The translations under genes were made by a program, and so were the position numbers. The notes below the pieces were generated by a model. It was not told the DNA's origin and ran no database searches. It saw only the letters and a program-made list of their open reading frames with translations. Below are positions 22,278 to 34,017 of a stretch of 64,000 nt of DNA, in pieces (within the stretch, counting starts at the first letter, position 1; each line of letters starts with the position of its first letter). Location of the stretch: the NCBI GenBank assembly GCA_022606135.1, contig JABYQN010000001.1, positions 1,860,001-1,924,000 on the forward strand. The letters are read 5' to 3'. Source of the DNA: Fomes fomentarius (taxonomy: Eukaryota; Basidiomycota; Agaricomycetes; Polyporales; Polyporaceae).

Positions 22278-24602
22278 ATGCAACTCCTCCTCAACCTCCT
22301 TCTCTCCGCCCCCCTCCTCACCTCAGTCTTTGCTGCTTCTGCAGAGGAGTGGAGAACACGCTCAATATACCAGTGCGTATAGTCCATCTCCACTACCTGC
22401 GGACCGTAACCCATGTGCATATAGGATCATTACAGACCGCTTTGCCCTTCCGAAAGGCGCGGACCTCAACGCCTGCGACCCCGGCCAACAGGCTTTCTGC
22501 GGAGGCACCTGGAAGACCATCACAGAGAACCTCGACTACGTCCAGAACGCTGGATTCACTGCCAGTGCGTACTCATGCACCCCCGATATTCAGCCCATTG
22601 TCAAGCCAGCCCCTTCCCTCTCCCCGTTCTTCAGTTTGGATCAGCCCTGTCTCGCAGAACTACGAGGGACCCCGTACGCCTTACGGCGACCCGTACCATG
22701 CTTACTGGATTGCGGACGCGAGCAAGCTCAACTCACGCTTTGGCTCCGCCGACGACCTCAAGCAACTGTCAGATGAGCTCCACCGCCGCGGAATGTACGC
22801 CGCTGTCACTTCCCCGTTGACCATCCGTCATCCGTACTATTCCCATCTGACGTGGGAATGCATAGGTTCCTCATGGTCGATATTGTTGTGAACAACGTGA
22901 TGGCACTGAACACAGACCCCGATCTGTCAACATTCATGTTCAAGGAAAAGGCATGTTCATACCCGTCGCTTCTCTGCTCCCCGTGTCGATGACATCAAAC
23001 GCTGGATCTTAGTCGCAATACCACCCGTACTGCCCCATTCAATGGGGCAACACGTCCAGCGAGCAGAACTGCTGGCTCGGTGATACCAAGGTCACCCTTC
23101 CCGACGTAAACACCAAGGATCCTGCTGTCGTCTCGGCATACGCAACCTGGATCAAGGCTCTTGTGCAGGAATTCAAGATTGATGGTCTCCGTATTGATGG
23201 TGAGTACAATCAGAAGTTGTTGTCGGCCGGGTACAATTAATCCTGCCGATATTCTCCCCACGAAGCTGCAAAGTACGTTGAGCACACACCAAGAATTCTG
23301 AATAATGCACGATTCTCACGTTTCATTCTAGGCATGTGAACATGGACTTCTGGCCCCAATTCTGTGGAGCAGCTGGTGTGTACTGTATCGGCGAAGTCTT
23401 CGACGCCGACGCTGGGTACGTAACGGTGGACGTGAACGAAAATAGCAAGCTAACGGCGGGAATAGTCAGGCGTTACAGTACCAGGGACCTCAGGCTCTCG
23501 ATGCGATCCTCAATTACCCGATGTACAATGCTCTGGTCGACGCGTTTGCCATTCCGGGCAAGCAGAACATGAGCGCTCTGACCGATATGATTTCCCAGAT
23601 CAAGGACAAGTCCACGGTAATTCATCGCACGTCACTCCAAGCGACGTTTAATTGACGTGTGTCTTGCGTATGTTAGGATCCTACTCTGCTCGGCAACTTC
23701 CTTGAGGACCACGATGTGCCTCGCTGGACCAACATATCTGTCGATCCCCAGAGCCTGTGGAATGCGATGATTTTCAACTTTATGTCGGATGGTATTCCCA
23801 TCGTCTATTATGGCCAGGAGCAGGGCTTTAGCGGTAACGCCGACCCTGTGGGCACATTCCATTTTCAGATTCCGACAGTCCACTCACTCACCTCTCCGAT
23901 TTAGTGGAACCGTGAGCCCCTCTGGCCCTCGAATTACGCGAACACCACCACATACAACTTGATTTCAAAGCTCAACCAGGTATTTACCCACGTCGCCGTT
24001 TGTAACACATCTCTGAACACGCGCAGTTGCGTAATCACCTGATCAACAGCACCGCCGACTGGGTCACGACTCAGGTGGAGGTCCTCTCCCAGACCGACCA
24101 AGGCATTGCGTTCTCGAAAGGAGACGTGGTCACGATTCTGACAAACATTGGTTCGCCTGTGAGTCGCTGCCATTCCTAATATGCTTCTCCTTTTGCTAAA
24201 CAATCTGGTCCTTAGCCCCAAAATATTAGCATCGCCGCAAAGACGCATCTCAGCCGGAGCGTAGCCACCACCGAGTGAGTAGCTAGCTCATCTCACGACT
24301 CACCGGCCCGAGTCCGCACGCTGATGACCATGTGCAGTATCTTGACCTGCAAGCAATATGCAGTCGCGAGTGGCGGCGCCATCGAGATCCAGTACTCGCA
24401 GGGCGGCGTCCCCGTCATCCTCGTACCCGACACCTCCCTGACCAATTCTGGGCTCTGTGGCCACACCCTCGTCGTGGACAAGTCGCAAGCGGGCCTGCAG
24501 GCAGGCGGTGCGAACGGGACGCTGAAGCAGGTGTCGTTCTTCGCGACGCCGCTTGCCCTGGTTGGCGGGCTCGTCTTGAGTTGTGTGCTGTTTGCACTTT
24601 AG
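22278..24602 (+). CDS. Secreted GPI-anchored GH13 alpha-amylase / 4-alpha-glucanotransferase
   Basis: The protein opens with a signal peptide ([19 protein letters not shown]), then [16 protein letters not shown] and [16 protein letters not shown], as in fungal GH13_1 amylases. GH13 regions: region I is DIVVNNVM, where Asn replaces the usual His; region II GLRIDAAKHVNMDFW keeps the nucleophile Asp, then Lys-His; region [13 protein letters not shown] keeps the acid Glu; region [14 protein letters not shown] keeps the third Asp and its His. The C terminus ends in a hydrophobic tail ([21 protein letters not shown]) after a Gly/Asn-rich linker, the pattern of a GPI-anchor signal. A missing region I His is, from memory, a feature of GPI-anchored Aspergillus AgtA-type transferases that act on cell-wall alpha-glucan. 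Wall alpha-glucan remodelling is therefore likelier than starch digestion. Many short introns interrupt the gene. Confidence 0.9.
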
Positions 24603-25582
24603 TTTCGGCCCGATCGTAGACACTCCCTCTGGCCCCCGCCGGTCAAGTCATAACGAGCCTTACGAACCTCGACGTCCTCTCGCTGGCTCTCATTTCTGTC
24701 TTTGTCTTTGTGTTCCGGGTTCGTGTTCGCCTGCTCCCCTCGGTTGTCCCCCATGTGGCAGACCGATGTTGTGTACGGCTTCAGTGGGACTCGCATGTTC
24801 CCGCCCTCGCCACTGGGCACGCGTTTCCTCCCTCTTTTCTGGCTTTTGGTATCGTTTGTTTTCTTTGGAGACTATGTTGGGATTAGTTAATCTTTTGAGC
24901 TTACTTAGTAGGTTTGATACGTGGCTCGTGGATCGTGTACCAGTAATCACAGGCATCGATACACATACGTACAGATATAGGCACTCGATTGTGGGCCGTG
25001 TCACGCATTTCCATGCGCAAGAACCCCCTCCTTCCTGCGCTACTGAACTATGAGGCTGTAGATGCTGAGGAGTACTAGAGAGGACTAAGTATTGGTCAAT
25101 GGTTACAGTACTGGTAGGCGCTCTGCTGCGCATAGGCGGAAGGGCGTTCAGTAGGGCACACCTTGTGTGTGCCAGTGTGGGTGCAGGAGCCTATCGCACA
25201 TTTATTAAGCAGCCGGTAGTCCGTGGATCTCGTGCGCGCCACGCCGCCCTTGAGGCTCTGACCTAATAGCGCCGGCCTGTCATGACGTCTATCCGAGGAT
25301 ATTACCCGCCCGAGCGAGACCGGGACCCACTGAGAGTATGTTTCCATTGACAAGATATGGATTACGTCGAACGATTAGTGAATATGCTGGGTTGCACATC
25401 TTGGAAGCCATAAGTATGGCTCGCTCTGAACCTTGTTGGCACTATGCAACCTGTGATCACGTTGTGCCGAATTTATTGTGCTGAACATGGAGCATTGCCC
25501 TCAGTGACCGGAGGTTGTAGTGTGCATGCGGATATATTGAAGAAAAGGTCAATCCGATTGGAAGAGAAAAGCTTGGGAGCCA
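24603..25582. other. Convergent intergenic region, GH13 (+) and RTCA (-)
   Basis: 980 bases between two gene 3' ends. They contain 3' UTR-like T/A-richer stretches (about 24840-24990) and no supported ORF on either strand. Several frames over 60 codons lack motifs and have non-coding composition. Confidence 0.5.
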
Positions 25583-26878
25583 TCATGCATCCTCTGCGGA
25601 GGCTGAGAGACCGGCACCGTATCCTATGCCCTCGCACTCGATGATGGCGCCAGTCTCTGACTCTTGCACGTGGAACTTCGCTTCTGTGAGTTGTTCCGCG
25701 ACCCAGATTGCTGTTCTGGTGTGTGTTCAGAATGAGATGCATTGGGCGTTCGGAACGCAGGTACTGACCGTGTATGCAGCGTCAGCGGTCCTGTCTTGAC
25801 CGTCGACTTCCCGTGGGCCAGTGCGAGGAAGATGATCATTTGGTCCTGGCGATTGATGGCTCAATACGAATGACAGACTGCGGAGGGAGAACAGGAAGGG
25901 CGCACCTGCATGTACTCATCCACGCAGCCTCCATGCGCGAGGTTCGTCGTGAGTTCGCGGGCAGCGGTGCGCCCCACAGATGGTGGGTCGGTGCCCTTCC
26001 TCCCGATCGCGCTCCCCCCGATGATACACCCATCCTCCGTCTCTGCCCAGAGAACCACGCCTGACCCGCTCGCGATGGCGTCCGCAGGCTTCTCCCGCAC
26101 GGACTCGATCTTGATGTGTTTCTTGTCGATACCGAATTCTTCGAGTACCGTGACGGCGGCCGCGCGCATGGAGTCGGCGAGATTCTTGGGCAGACCAGCC
26201 ACGTAAGACCGTCCGTGGACGAACTTGACTTTGCCTCGTGCGGTGAGCGTGAGTGGGGGAATGGGAGCGGTCACGGGCGGGATGGAGAGGTGCACTTCGC
26301 CACCGCCTTTGGGGTAGTAGCCGCGCTTGACGATCTGCAGCTGGGGAGCCAGGCCGAAGTGCGTGCGGAGGAAGGGCAGGAAGACGTGCTGGGTGTAGTC
26401 TATCTGCGGCGACTGGGTGGCATTCGTGCCCCCGCGCAGGACTAGAGTGGATGCATCGGCAGGGGAGCCTGGCGAGAAAAGCAGGCATGGCAGGGAGACT
26501 TGGAGTAGGAGCGCGATCGATCCGGCAGTGCCAGGATCGGCGGAGTAGGACTGCGATAGACGAGGTTTGCTTTGTGGGTAGAAGTCGATGGACGAAGAAC
26601 CGGGGTCGCAACGATCCAAACGCGCGGAGCATATCTCTGCAACGAGGCGCAGTCCTGGTGCACTCGCGTTGGTATCGAGGTGGAATGGAAGGTATATACG
26701 ATTTGTGCTCACCTGCAGCGTGCTGGAACCTCAGCCCAGGAGGCTTGCGGCTTGCCCGAATGTTATTGATCGATATTGGGCGAGATAGCAGAGCAGAGAG
26801 CCCCACGGCTATGCGGAGTAGTTGACCACCACCTTCAAGTACGCCTCCGTCAACCTGGAGTGGTTCCGTGGAGGGCAT
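25583..26878 (-). CDS. RTCA: RNA 3'-terminal phosphate cyclase
   Basis: The start is taken at the ATG 26878-26876 ([20 protein letters not shown]); an in-frame upstream TTG is not used. Exons give [50 protein letters not shown] and a long middle exon with [39 protein letters not shown] and [30 protein letters not shown] exon is spliced to [20 protein letters not shown], and the protein ends [18 protein letters not shown]. The motifs [16 protein letters not shown] and [12 protein letters not shown] (active-site His that becomes adenylylated in the family) are diagnostic. The enzyme converts RNA 3'-phosphates to 2',3'-cyclic phosphates using ATP; in eukaryotes it is nuclear. It is distinguished from the inactive RCL1 class by the intact active-site His region. 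Confidence 0.92.
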
Positions 26879-27199
26879 GTTGTCAGAGGTCAGGTTGCGG
26901 GGTATATCTGTGTCCAACGCAGTTTGTAGGCGTTATGGGTTCGAAAACGCAGGGCTGAGTCCATCATTGAGTCGAGTCAAGATGGTGTCGGAGGTGAAAC
27001 ACGGGTAGCGCGCGTGGCTCGCGACTCGAGGACGAATCTGAGACGCGAATGCAATCGCACCTTGGACCGCACCGACTTCGCTACTCTGCTCACGGCGACC
27101 CGGGCATTTCTTGCTAATCAGCTAGACTGATCTCTTCGTTATACCTCGCTGCCATATACCCTGATACTTACTAGACTTGGACTCGGAGCAGCATCAGAC
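26879..27199. promoter_or_regulatory. Bidirectional promoter region, RTCA (-) / Hook (+)
   Basis: Only 321 bases separate the two start codons, so the two genes share their upstream DNA. No clear TATA box; CG-rich around 26995-27050. Confidence 0.5.
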
Positions 27200-30100
27200 A
27201 TGTCGGTTGACTCCCAGAAGAAGGAGCTCAACGCCTTCTTCTCTTTCTTTGCAACATTCGATCTTTCTCGTCCGGTGACCACAGTCGCAGACCTGTCCGA
27301 TGGAGCGGCCTTGTTTGAGATTCTTTCCCTCGTGTGAGTGGTAGATATCTTGTCTTGCGCTCACTCCTAACTCGCATTCTTAAAAATCCTAGCGATGCCG
27401 AGTACTTTCGCCAACCTGCGCGACCCTCGGCGCAGCCGTCAGACAATTGGGTTCTGCGCTTCAGCTCGGTCAAGAAGTTGTACAGGCTCATGACACAGTA
27501 CTTCGCCGAGGTCCTGCACCAGCCGACCAGTGCTTTGGAGGTCCCCGACCTGCAGGCCGTCGCCAAGGACTACAATGTCAACGCTACCCTCATCATGTGC
27601 CGCCTCACCATCGCCATCGCCGTACAATGCGAGAACAACAAGGAGATCATCGAACGGATACAGAAATTGACCGAGTCGGAGCAGCATGCTCTTATGCGCG
27701 TTATCGAGCAGGTGTGTAGCCTCTGTTCGAAGGCATGCGCGCGCGTAGCATTAAGCGTTGCTACAGATCATGGCCAAAGTGCGGAGCTCTGCTGATGCTG
27801 GAATGGAAGCGAGCATGACCGAGTAAGTGAGGACGCGTCCCAGTCTGGCATGAAGGTGATGAACGCGTTCACTCGCCCAGGGACGACCACTACTACCAAA
27901 TCCAATCGGAACGGAGTCGGATACTTTCCGAGAAGGAGACGCTTGAGAAAGTCTACCAAACCCTACTGGAGGAACATCGGACATTACAAACTCACCACGA
28001 CGACCTCGTTTCGGAGAAGGACGAAGCTCTTGCGCAGCTACGGCAGGCACAACGTGAAGCGGACAGTAGCAGGCGAGTGGACACTCGGGGAGATGCCGTG
28101 CTAAAGGGTGAGATCGACAGGCTGCGAGCGGACCTGTGAGTTCAAACCACTGTGTGATGTCCAAAGACAAGCTGATGCTGAAGGGGCGTTATAGCCAAAA
28201 GAGCGAAGACAACCTTGCTATGGCGGAGTCAGAACTTGACAAACAGACGGTACTGGTGACCGATCTGACGCGGAAAGTCGATGAGCTCCAAGTGAGGGCA
28301 GATGAGGCAATCCGGCTCAAGGACCAACTTGATGAGTCAGTACGGAGGTAACCGTCGTGTGGAAACCCGCTCTGAGATCCTTCCTCCAGGTATCGACATG
28401 CCGCAGACAAACTCCAGAAGACAGAAAATGTCATGGAGAAGTACAAGAAGAAGCTGCAGGAAGCCGCAGACATGCGGCAACAGGTCAAGGTATGTCCATC
28501 CGACCTGTGCTCGTCTTGCAAAGCTATGCTGAGAAGCTTGCAGGCGCTCGAGAAGCAGAACGCAGACCTTGTGGACAAGAACGCCGCTCTCGAGGATGAG
28601 TACCGCAAGGTTGCTGCGTTCAAGCCGCTCATGGAGTCTTACAAGTCGCAAATTGCGGAACTCGAGACCAAGTCGTCTATGCGTAGCAAGGAGATCGATG
28701 CGCTCAAGTTCGAGCTCGAGCAGACGAAGACGAAGCTCAAGGTCACCCAGGAAGAGCGTGCAAAGGACTCCGAGACTCTCGAGCTCTACCAGGAGCGCGT
28801 GCACGAGCTCGAGCTCACTTCTCAGCGGCCCGTCGCTGCATCGCGCGCACGGCCTCAGGCCGATGGCGAGTCCACCGGTAATATGACTGAGTTCACCGAG
28901 GCAGAGTTGCTCGGCACCGGCGCATCTACAGACGAGGACGGGGATGTTGCAGGGCTCGGAGAGGAGCTGGACACCGCGATCACCGGCACGACTATGACGG
29001 ACCTGAAGTTACAGGTTCGGAAGCTCCAGCGCGAGCTCGAGGCTGTGCGCAAGAACGAGGCGGACGCCAGCCGTGTGCTTGTTCTAGAGAATCTGCTCGA
29101 GGATGCTAACCGCATGAAGGCGCGCTACGAGGCAGATTACCTGGCTGCACATCGCGAGAAGCTCATGCTGCAGAACAACCTTGAGGAGATCAGGAGCGGC
29201 AAGTCCATGGGCGATGGGTGAGTGGTCACGGTGGCGGCGAAGCACGATGTTGTTGACATGAAAACAGAGCGGAGGCTGCGATTGCTCTGCGTCAGCGTCT
29301 CAATGAGACCGTGGACGAGCTTGATGCCTTGAGGAAAGCGCATGCAGAGCTTGAAGTCCAGTTCGAAGCGATGTCGAAGGAGCTTACCATCGCCAAGTCC
29401 GACCGTGAGTACCCATAGGTACGACACGCGTGCAGGTTATGCTAACAGTTCACCGGACAGTGACCCTCGTCAACCGCGACCAGCTCGACATTCTTAAGAC
29501 CCTCCGCGAGTCAGTCAACGAGGATAAGGCTGAACTTGAAGCCGAGGTCGACCGCCTGCAGCAACAGACCAAAGAGCTCTCGGACAAGAACAAGATGCAA
29601 CTCGAGCAGATCAACGGGCTGCTCTTCGAGAAGGTCAACCTCCAGAGCGAGGGCATCGACCAGCGTGACAGGATGCTCCAGCGCGAACGTGCCATTGGGT
29701 AAGACACCCTTATATGGACAGCATCCACGCTGATACTGATGCTCTTCCAGCGATCTCCGTGCGTCTTTATCTGGCAAGGACGTGCCAGAAGACATCAAGC
29801 AGCGTATGCTGTCCCTCCACGAGGAGAACGTTGCTCTCAAGGAGCAATACAAGACGGCTCAAGAGAAGCTGGTCAAGGCCAAGGCGGTCCGTTTTCTTAC
29901 ATTCCAAGTATCGTGGTGCTTCTTGTTGATCATTCCGTGTATAGTTCATCAAGCAGCAAGACAAGCTGTTCAAGGAGGAGCACGCGAAGAGCGTAGGCGG
30001 CGTTCCTTCAGTGAGTTTCTCCGTTCTCTCATTTCTATGCCGAGCTGATTACGGTCCAGGGAGCGTTCGAGGAGGCGGAGAACAGTTATCGCTCGCAGAT

Positions 30101-30452
30101 CAAGATCCTGGAAGAGGACATTGCTCGTCAGAAGGTTTGGCTTTTGTGCATTCGCATTCATTCTTCCGGCTTCGCTGATGGCGGCACTACGGCACTACAG
30201 CGACTACTGAGCGACGCCAACAAACGATACCAGAGGGAGACCGCCCTCATGCTCAGCGCCATACACAACTTCGGTATGCAGACGGCTCGAGACCAGCTTG
30301 GATATGCGAAGCAGCAAAGTCGACCAGAGCCGACAAGCTGGCTCAAGCAGCAACGGCAGAATGTACGTACACGCATATATAGAGGCTATGGTATGGTTTG
30401 CTCATCATCCTTATCTCCTCTGCAACAGCTGGGTCCGATGCTTCGGCGATGA
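27200..30452 (+). CDS. HOK1: Hook-family dynein/early-endosome adaptor
   Basis: The N-terminal Hook domain spans about 27200-27790: MSVDSQKKELNAFFSFFATF, TVADLSDGAALFEILSLV, then DNWVLRFSSVKKLYRLMTQY and DLQAVAKDYNVNATLIMCRL, and IIERIQKLTESEQHALMRVI. The remainder to about 30360 is almost all heptad-repeat coiled coil (for example KYKKKLQEAADMRQQVKALE and LVNRDQLDILKTLRESVNED), broken by an acidic linker (GASTDEDGDVAGLGEELDTA). A C-terminal block MLSAIHNFGMQTARDQLG resembles the conserved Hook C-terminal region. The stop is TGA at 30450-30452 after a final small exon (LGPMLRR). Hook proteins link early endosomes to dynein; in filamentous fungi (HookA, Hok1) they drive long-range endosome movement. 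About a dozen short introns are present. Confidence 0.9.
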
Positions 30453-30544
30453 GGCTGCCATCTGATGTTCGTCTTTTCTTCTCGTTCCTCATACATTATT
30501 GGAGACCCCTTCACCACACCTTGTGTATTCATGGCTCGCTTGGT

Positions 30545-31147
30545 TCACTCACATGTATAGTTCTCAGCAAGGATTACAATGTCTATTACCATCATCCGCC
30601 CCCATGGTCCATGGGCGGTTGAGACGACCTGGACGGAGCACAACCCCGTCGATGACTCTTCCTTCCGTCTATCATACAAACACGTATGTCGAGAGCAGGG
30701 GGAGAGTGAATATCGACTTGGTACCCCCCTGCCGGCGTGTATTCTGCGTAGAGCACTGATCGATCGCACACGAGCACATGTTTCTTCGCACGCGGAGTCG
30801 GTGTTCTCGTGATTCCTGGCATCGTTCTGCCAGTGGCTTCTCGCTGGCACTGGCAGGGCCGTTGATCATGCCGCTGGCTGCAAGCTCTATCCAGTACTGC
30901 GCTTCGACGTCGTCGCAGAGAATGCCACAATAAGCGGCAGACCTGGGATGGAAATCGTCCCACGAGTAAGTGGGATGCTACTTTTAAGGACCGCCGCATC
31001 CATCTCTTGACATGTCAGGATGTCGTTTGCATCTAGCAGGCGGACGATGAGGAATAGAATGTCTTCTGGAAGCGTGCACAGAGACGGTCGTCTGTTGTGT
31101 TGGGCTGTCCGAACGTCTGGCGGCTCCTCCGGGGAGCTAGCGTGCAT
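30545..31147 (-). pseudogene. F-box protein gene, probably truncated/degenerate
   Basis: The frame from the ATG at 31147-31145 reads LCTLPEDILFLIVRLLDAND and then ILTCQE, a good first half of an F-box (LPxDIL...). In a second frame about 120 bases on, DDVEAQYWIELAASGMINGP followed by ASASEKPLAERC matches the segment after the F-box in the large Agaricomycete family (ExxQYxIELxxxGMxDGP...AERL). The part that normally lies between (VCRxLRxxxxxxxVW) is not recognisable, whether or not an intron is assumed. The downstream frame runs out within about 100 codons, whereas intact relatives exceed 400. The most likely reading is a decaying or partly deleted copy. Intact F-box proteins recruit substrates to SCF ubiquitin ligases. 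Confidence 0.5.
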
Positions 31148-31598
31148 CCTGGGGACAAGCCTCTGCCTGGCACTGGCTGAATGCTAGATGTCACGGACAC
31201 GTCAGCCCGACGAATGTCGTGTGAGTGATATCCTGCGCCGCAGTCGTAGTTACGCGTATGCCGATAACCTGTCAGGCTACAGGAACCTGTCAAGGTTTCG
31301 ACGGTGTTGCCGGGCATCCAGCCTGAGATCAACTGGACGAATGTCAACTTAGATGGTTGGATAACGAGACTCAAGAAGGTGAATACACCAATCCCAACCA
31401 TGAGCAGCACCCATGGACATTCATGTCTAGCTGCCAGGAAGATTGTCATAAAGGATACGAATGTGGGTTCTAATACAGCATGAGATACTCCATTATGCGG
31501 TGGGCAAGTCTCCGACAGACGAGTCAAGGGGTCGTACACGTAGTCCGGGATAAATAGAAAACAAGCGCGCGAACGGGTTCGATCATAAAAAACGATCG
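31148..31598. other. Intergenic between degenerate F-box gene and CDC50 (both -)
   Basis: 451 bases. A minus-strand frame covers it but shows no motif and contains no ATG-led coding pattern. It probably holds the CDC50 3' UTR. Confidence 0.4.
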
Positions 31599-33163
31599 TC
31601 ACCGGTTGAACGAGAGTAGCGACATGTCGCCCAATTTCCTGCAAACGCACATCAAGTCAGTCAAATGGGTCGCATATAGAAAGCCAGACTTGAAAAAGAG
31701 AAGACGAACCTTGGCTTCACGAGATGTCGGATGGTACCGAGTATGCCAAGCAGGACAAGAAGACCAGCGGCTGCGACGTAGGCCCAACCCAAGAATGGGT
31801 TCTTCCCACCCATCCAAGATACTGTCGAGATGACGATGCCCTTCGTGCCCTTGTACGGTCGGACGGGGAAGTCTGCAACCACAAGTCGGCCAGTCAGTCA
31901 CAAAGTCATCAGCAATACAACAATATGCCAACGCACTCAGATTGACAATGATCTCGTATCTACCCTTCAACAGCTTTGTGTCGTCATTGCGTCCCCAGAG
32001 CTTGGTGAACGTCGGGAGACCCGCTGTGCGCATCCAGTTCTGGAAGTGCTCGTCGGCGCTCAAGTCGGGCGGCGGGTTCTGCTCCGTGTAGCCGTCCGGA
32101 AAGCGCAGGGCCCAGTTGGGCGGAGGAGTGATCTGAGAGAGCTCGTAATCTGGCTTCGATGTGTACTTCTTCGCCTCTCCTGGCCATGCGATGCCCTTCT
32201 CAGACCAATTGTAAGTCGTGGCCGAGTCCGTACTGAGGGTGAGTTTCGAGAAGGTATCTACGGGAGGCAAAAGTGAGCACGGGGACCCCAACGCCCGACA
32301 GTCCAGTGCGCGTGGCCGCTCGGCCATCTGCCACTCACCATTGAAAAACGAGTTCGCGATCAAGCCGCATGGATATACCGCCTTATCGTTAATCACAGCG
32401 AGCGGCTTGCAGTCTCCATTCTTCAGTTTGTCCGCGCTCTCGGCGTCGCCGCGGAGCTGGTTCTGGTTGAGGCTCTTCACGTACCGACGGTGGTTCTGGA
32501 AGAAGTTGGTGAGCTTGTAGTAGAGCAGCACGGGCGGCTCGATGTTTGCGGGCACGTCGAACTGCAGCACGCATTGCCGCTGGGCGTCCGGGGATAACCC
32601 GTCGGTGCCCGTGCGGTCGAGGAAGGCGTATCTAGGGGTGTCGAACGGCGCCTTCGAGTCCGCTGCGCGCAGTTTGTACGTGTATTTAGATGAAGGCATG
32701 TTCGTGAATGTAAACCCAGTCGTCACGTTCTGCGGGTCCAGGGTCTCGCAGTCGGTGTACTCCAGGTCTATCTCTGTTACCTGCAAGCCGCGATGGGACG
32801 AGTGAGGAATGAATAGTGACATTGTGGGAGGTGCGCGGACGTACGAGACTACTGCCCCAGATGAGCAGTGCGCCGATGGGCGCGAAGAGAATGCCGATAA
32901 TGAACAACGTCGGAAGGACGGTGCGGGGAGTGAGGATGGGCTGCCATGCCTTCAGTCGCTGCTGCTTGAAGGCGGTATCTACGGAAAGAAAGACGACACG
33001 GAGACGCGAACGCATATATGAGTCGACCCATCCAGAAAGTGTGTGCGTGGATGACACGCAGTCAGGAGCGACAGTACTCACTCGCCGGTCTCCGCCAGCT
33101 GCCCTTCTCCTTCTTGGCCCCCTCGCCCTCATCACCGTTCTTCTTGCGGTTGAAGAGTCCCAT
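31599..33163 (-). CDS. CDC50: CDC50/LEM3-family P4-ATPase (lipid flippase) subunit
   Basis: The start at 33163 gives [20 protein letters not shown], a basic cytosolic tail. [20 protein letters not shown] and the first membrane span ([20 protein letters not shown]) follow. The lumenal domain holds [40 protein letters not shown] and [12 protein letters not shown], all CDC50 signatures, with the conserved Cys pairs (QCVLQF, GDCKPL, YPCGLI). The second half, about 32070-31800, reads [30 protein letters not shown], and [20 protein letters not shown] leading into the second span. The stop is at 31601-31599 after [15 protein letters not shown]50 proteins chaperone and activate type 4 P-type ATPases that flip phospholipids in the Golgi, endosomes and plasma membrane. 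Confidence 0.93.
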
Positions 33164-34017
33164 GCACGCTGAGGCTCACGCTCGAGGGAGATACGGCGAA
33201 ACCAGTTCGGTGACGATGTCAAGACGAATTGAAAGGGGAACGAGGCCAGCCAGAGAGGAAGGTGGACGGAAGATGGAGAGGGTGTGGAAGAAGCTGAGAG
33301 GAGCGATGTCGGCCGGCGGTGTACTCGGACGCAGGAACAGCTTCGCCCAGCGCGCACTCACGTAAGCATGCTAACCCACTTAGCGCCTTGACGGTAAGCA
33401 AGAATGGCTACACATCACAAGCCTAATGATGCTTTTGCAAACGCAAAAGCTAGGTTCTTGATATTTGGTAAATGAGGGCAAGTCTACAACCTAGTATGTA
33501 CACGAAAGAAAAACACTACTAGATACAGCATAAGGATCACCCGGATTTGTGGCACAGGACACTGGCAGTGGCATATGGGACATACGCGGAATAGTAAATA
33601 GTAAAAGAAGATACTTTATACACGTCAGTAACGATCGTCTGAGTGAGAAGCTCTACAGTACGGGAAGGAATAGAAAGAAAGGTTTGAGACGTGAGAGGGA
33701 CACAAGCGGTACGCTGGTTAGGGGCTGGTCGTCGGATGTATGTATCCAATTAGAGGGATTCATACCATGGACGGCCGAAGCCCGATGGTGAGAGTGGATG
33801 GCCTTGACTATGACAAGGCCCGTTGTGTACCACAATGGAGGCACGGCGAGCGCACGCTCGTGAGGACTGCGATGGATGACCACGAAGGGCCCGAAGGCCA
33901 CGGTGAAGATCCGCAACTGCTACACAGCAGTCGAGACGGTCTCTTCCGTTGCTTTGCTGGAGCGGGCATCGAACGAACGCACGGCAGCAGAGTCGGCCCG
34001 TCTGTTTGCATTAAAAG
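33164..34017. other. Intergenic between CDC50 and a membrane-protein gene (both -)
   Basis: About 850 bases. CDC50 promoter sequence lies at the left. The 33420-33640 part is A/T-richer. No ORF carries a recognisable motif on either strand. Confidence 0.45.

Noticed and set aside
25916..26917. 333-codon minus-strand frame over the RTCA gene
   Set aside because: Only its first about 65 codons coincide with RTCA exon 1; the remainder is a shadow of the true RTCA exon in the neighbouring frame.
26880..26960. tRNA-like GGGTTCGAAAAC at about 26937-26948
   Set aside because: No matching acceptor stem, D-arm or anticodon arm could be drawn around it.
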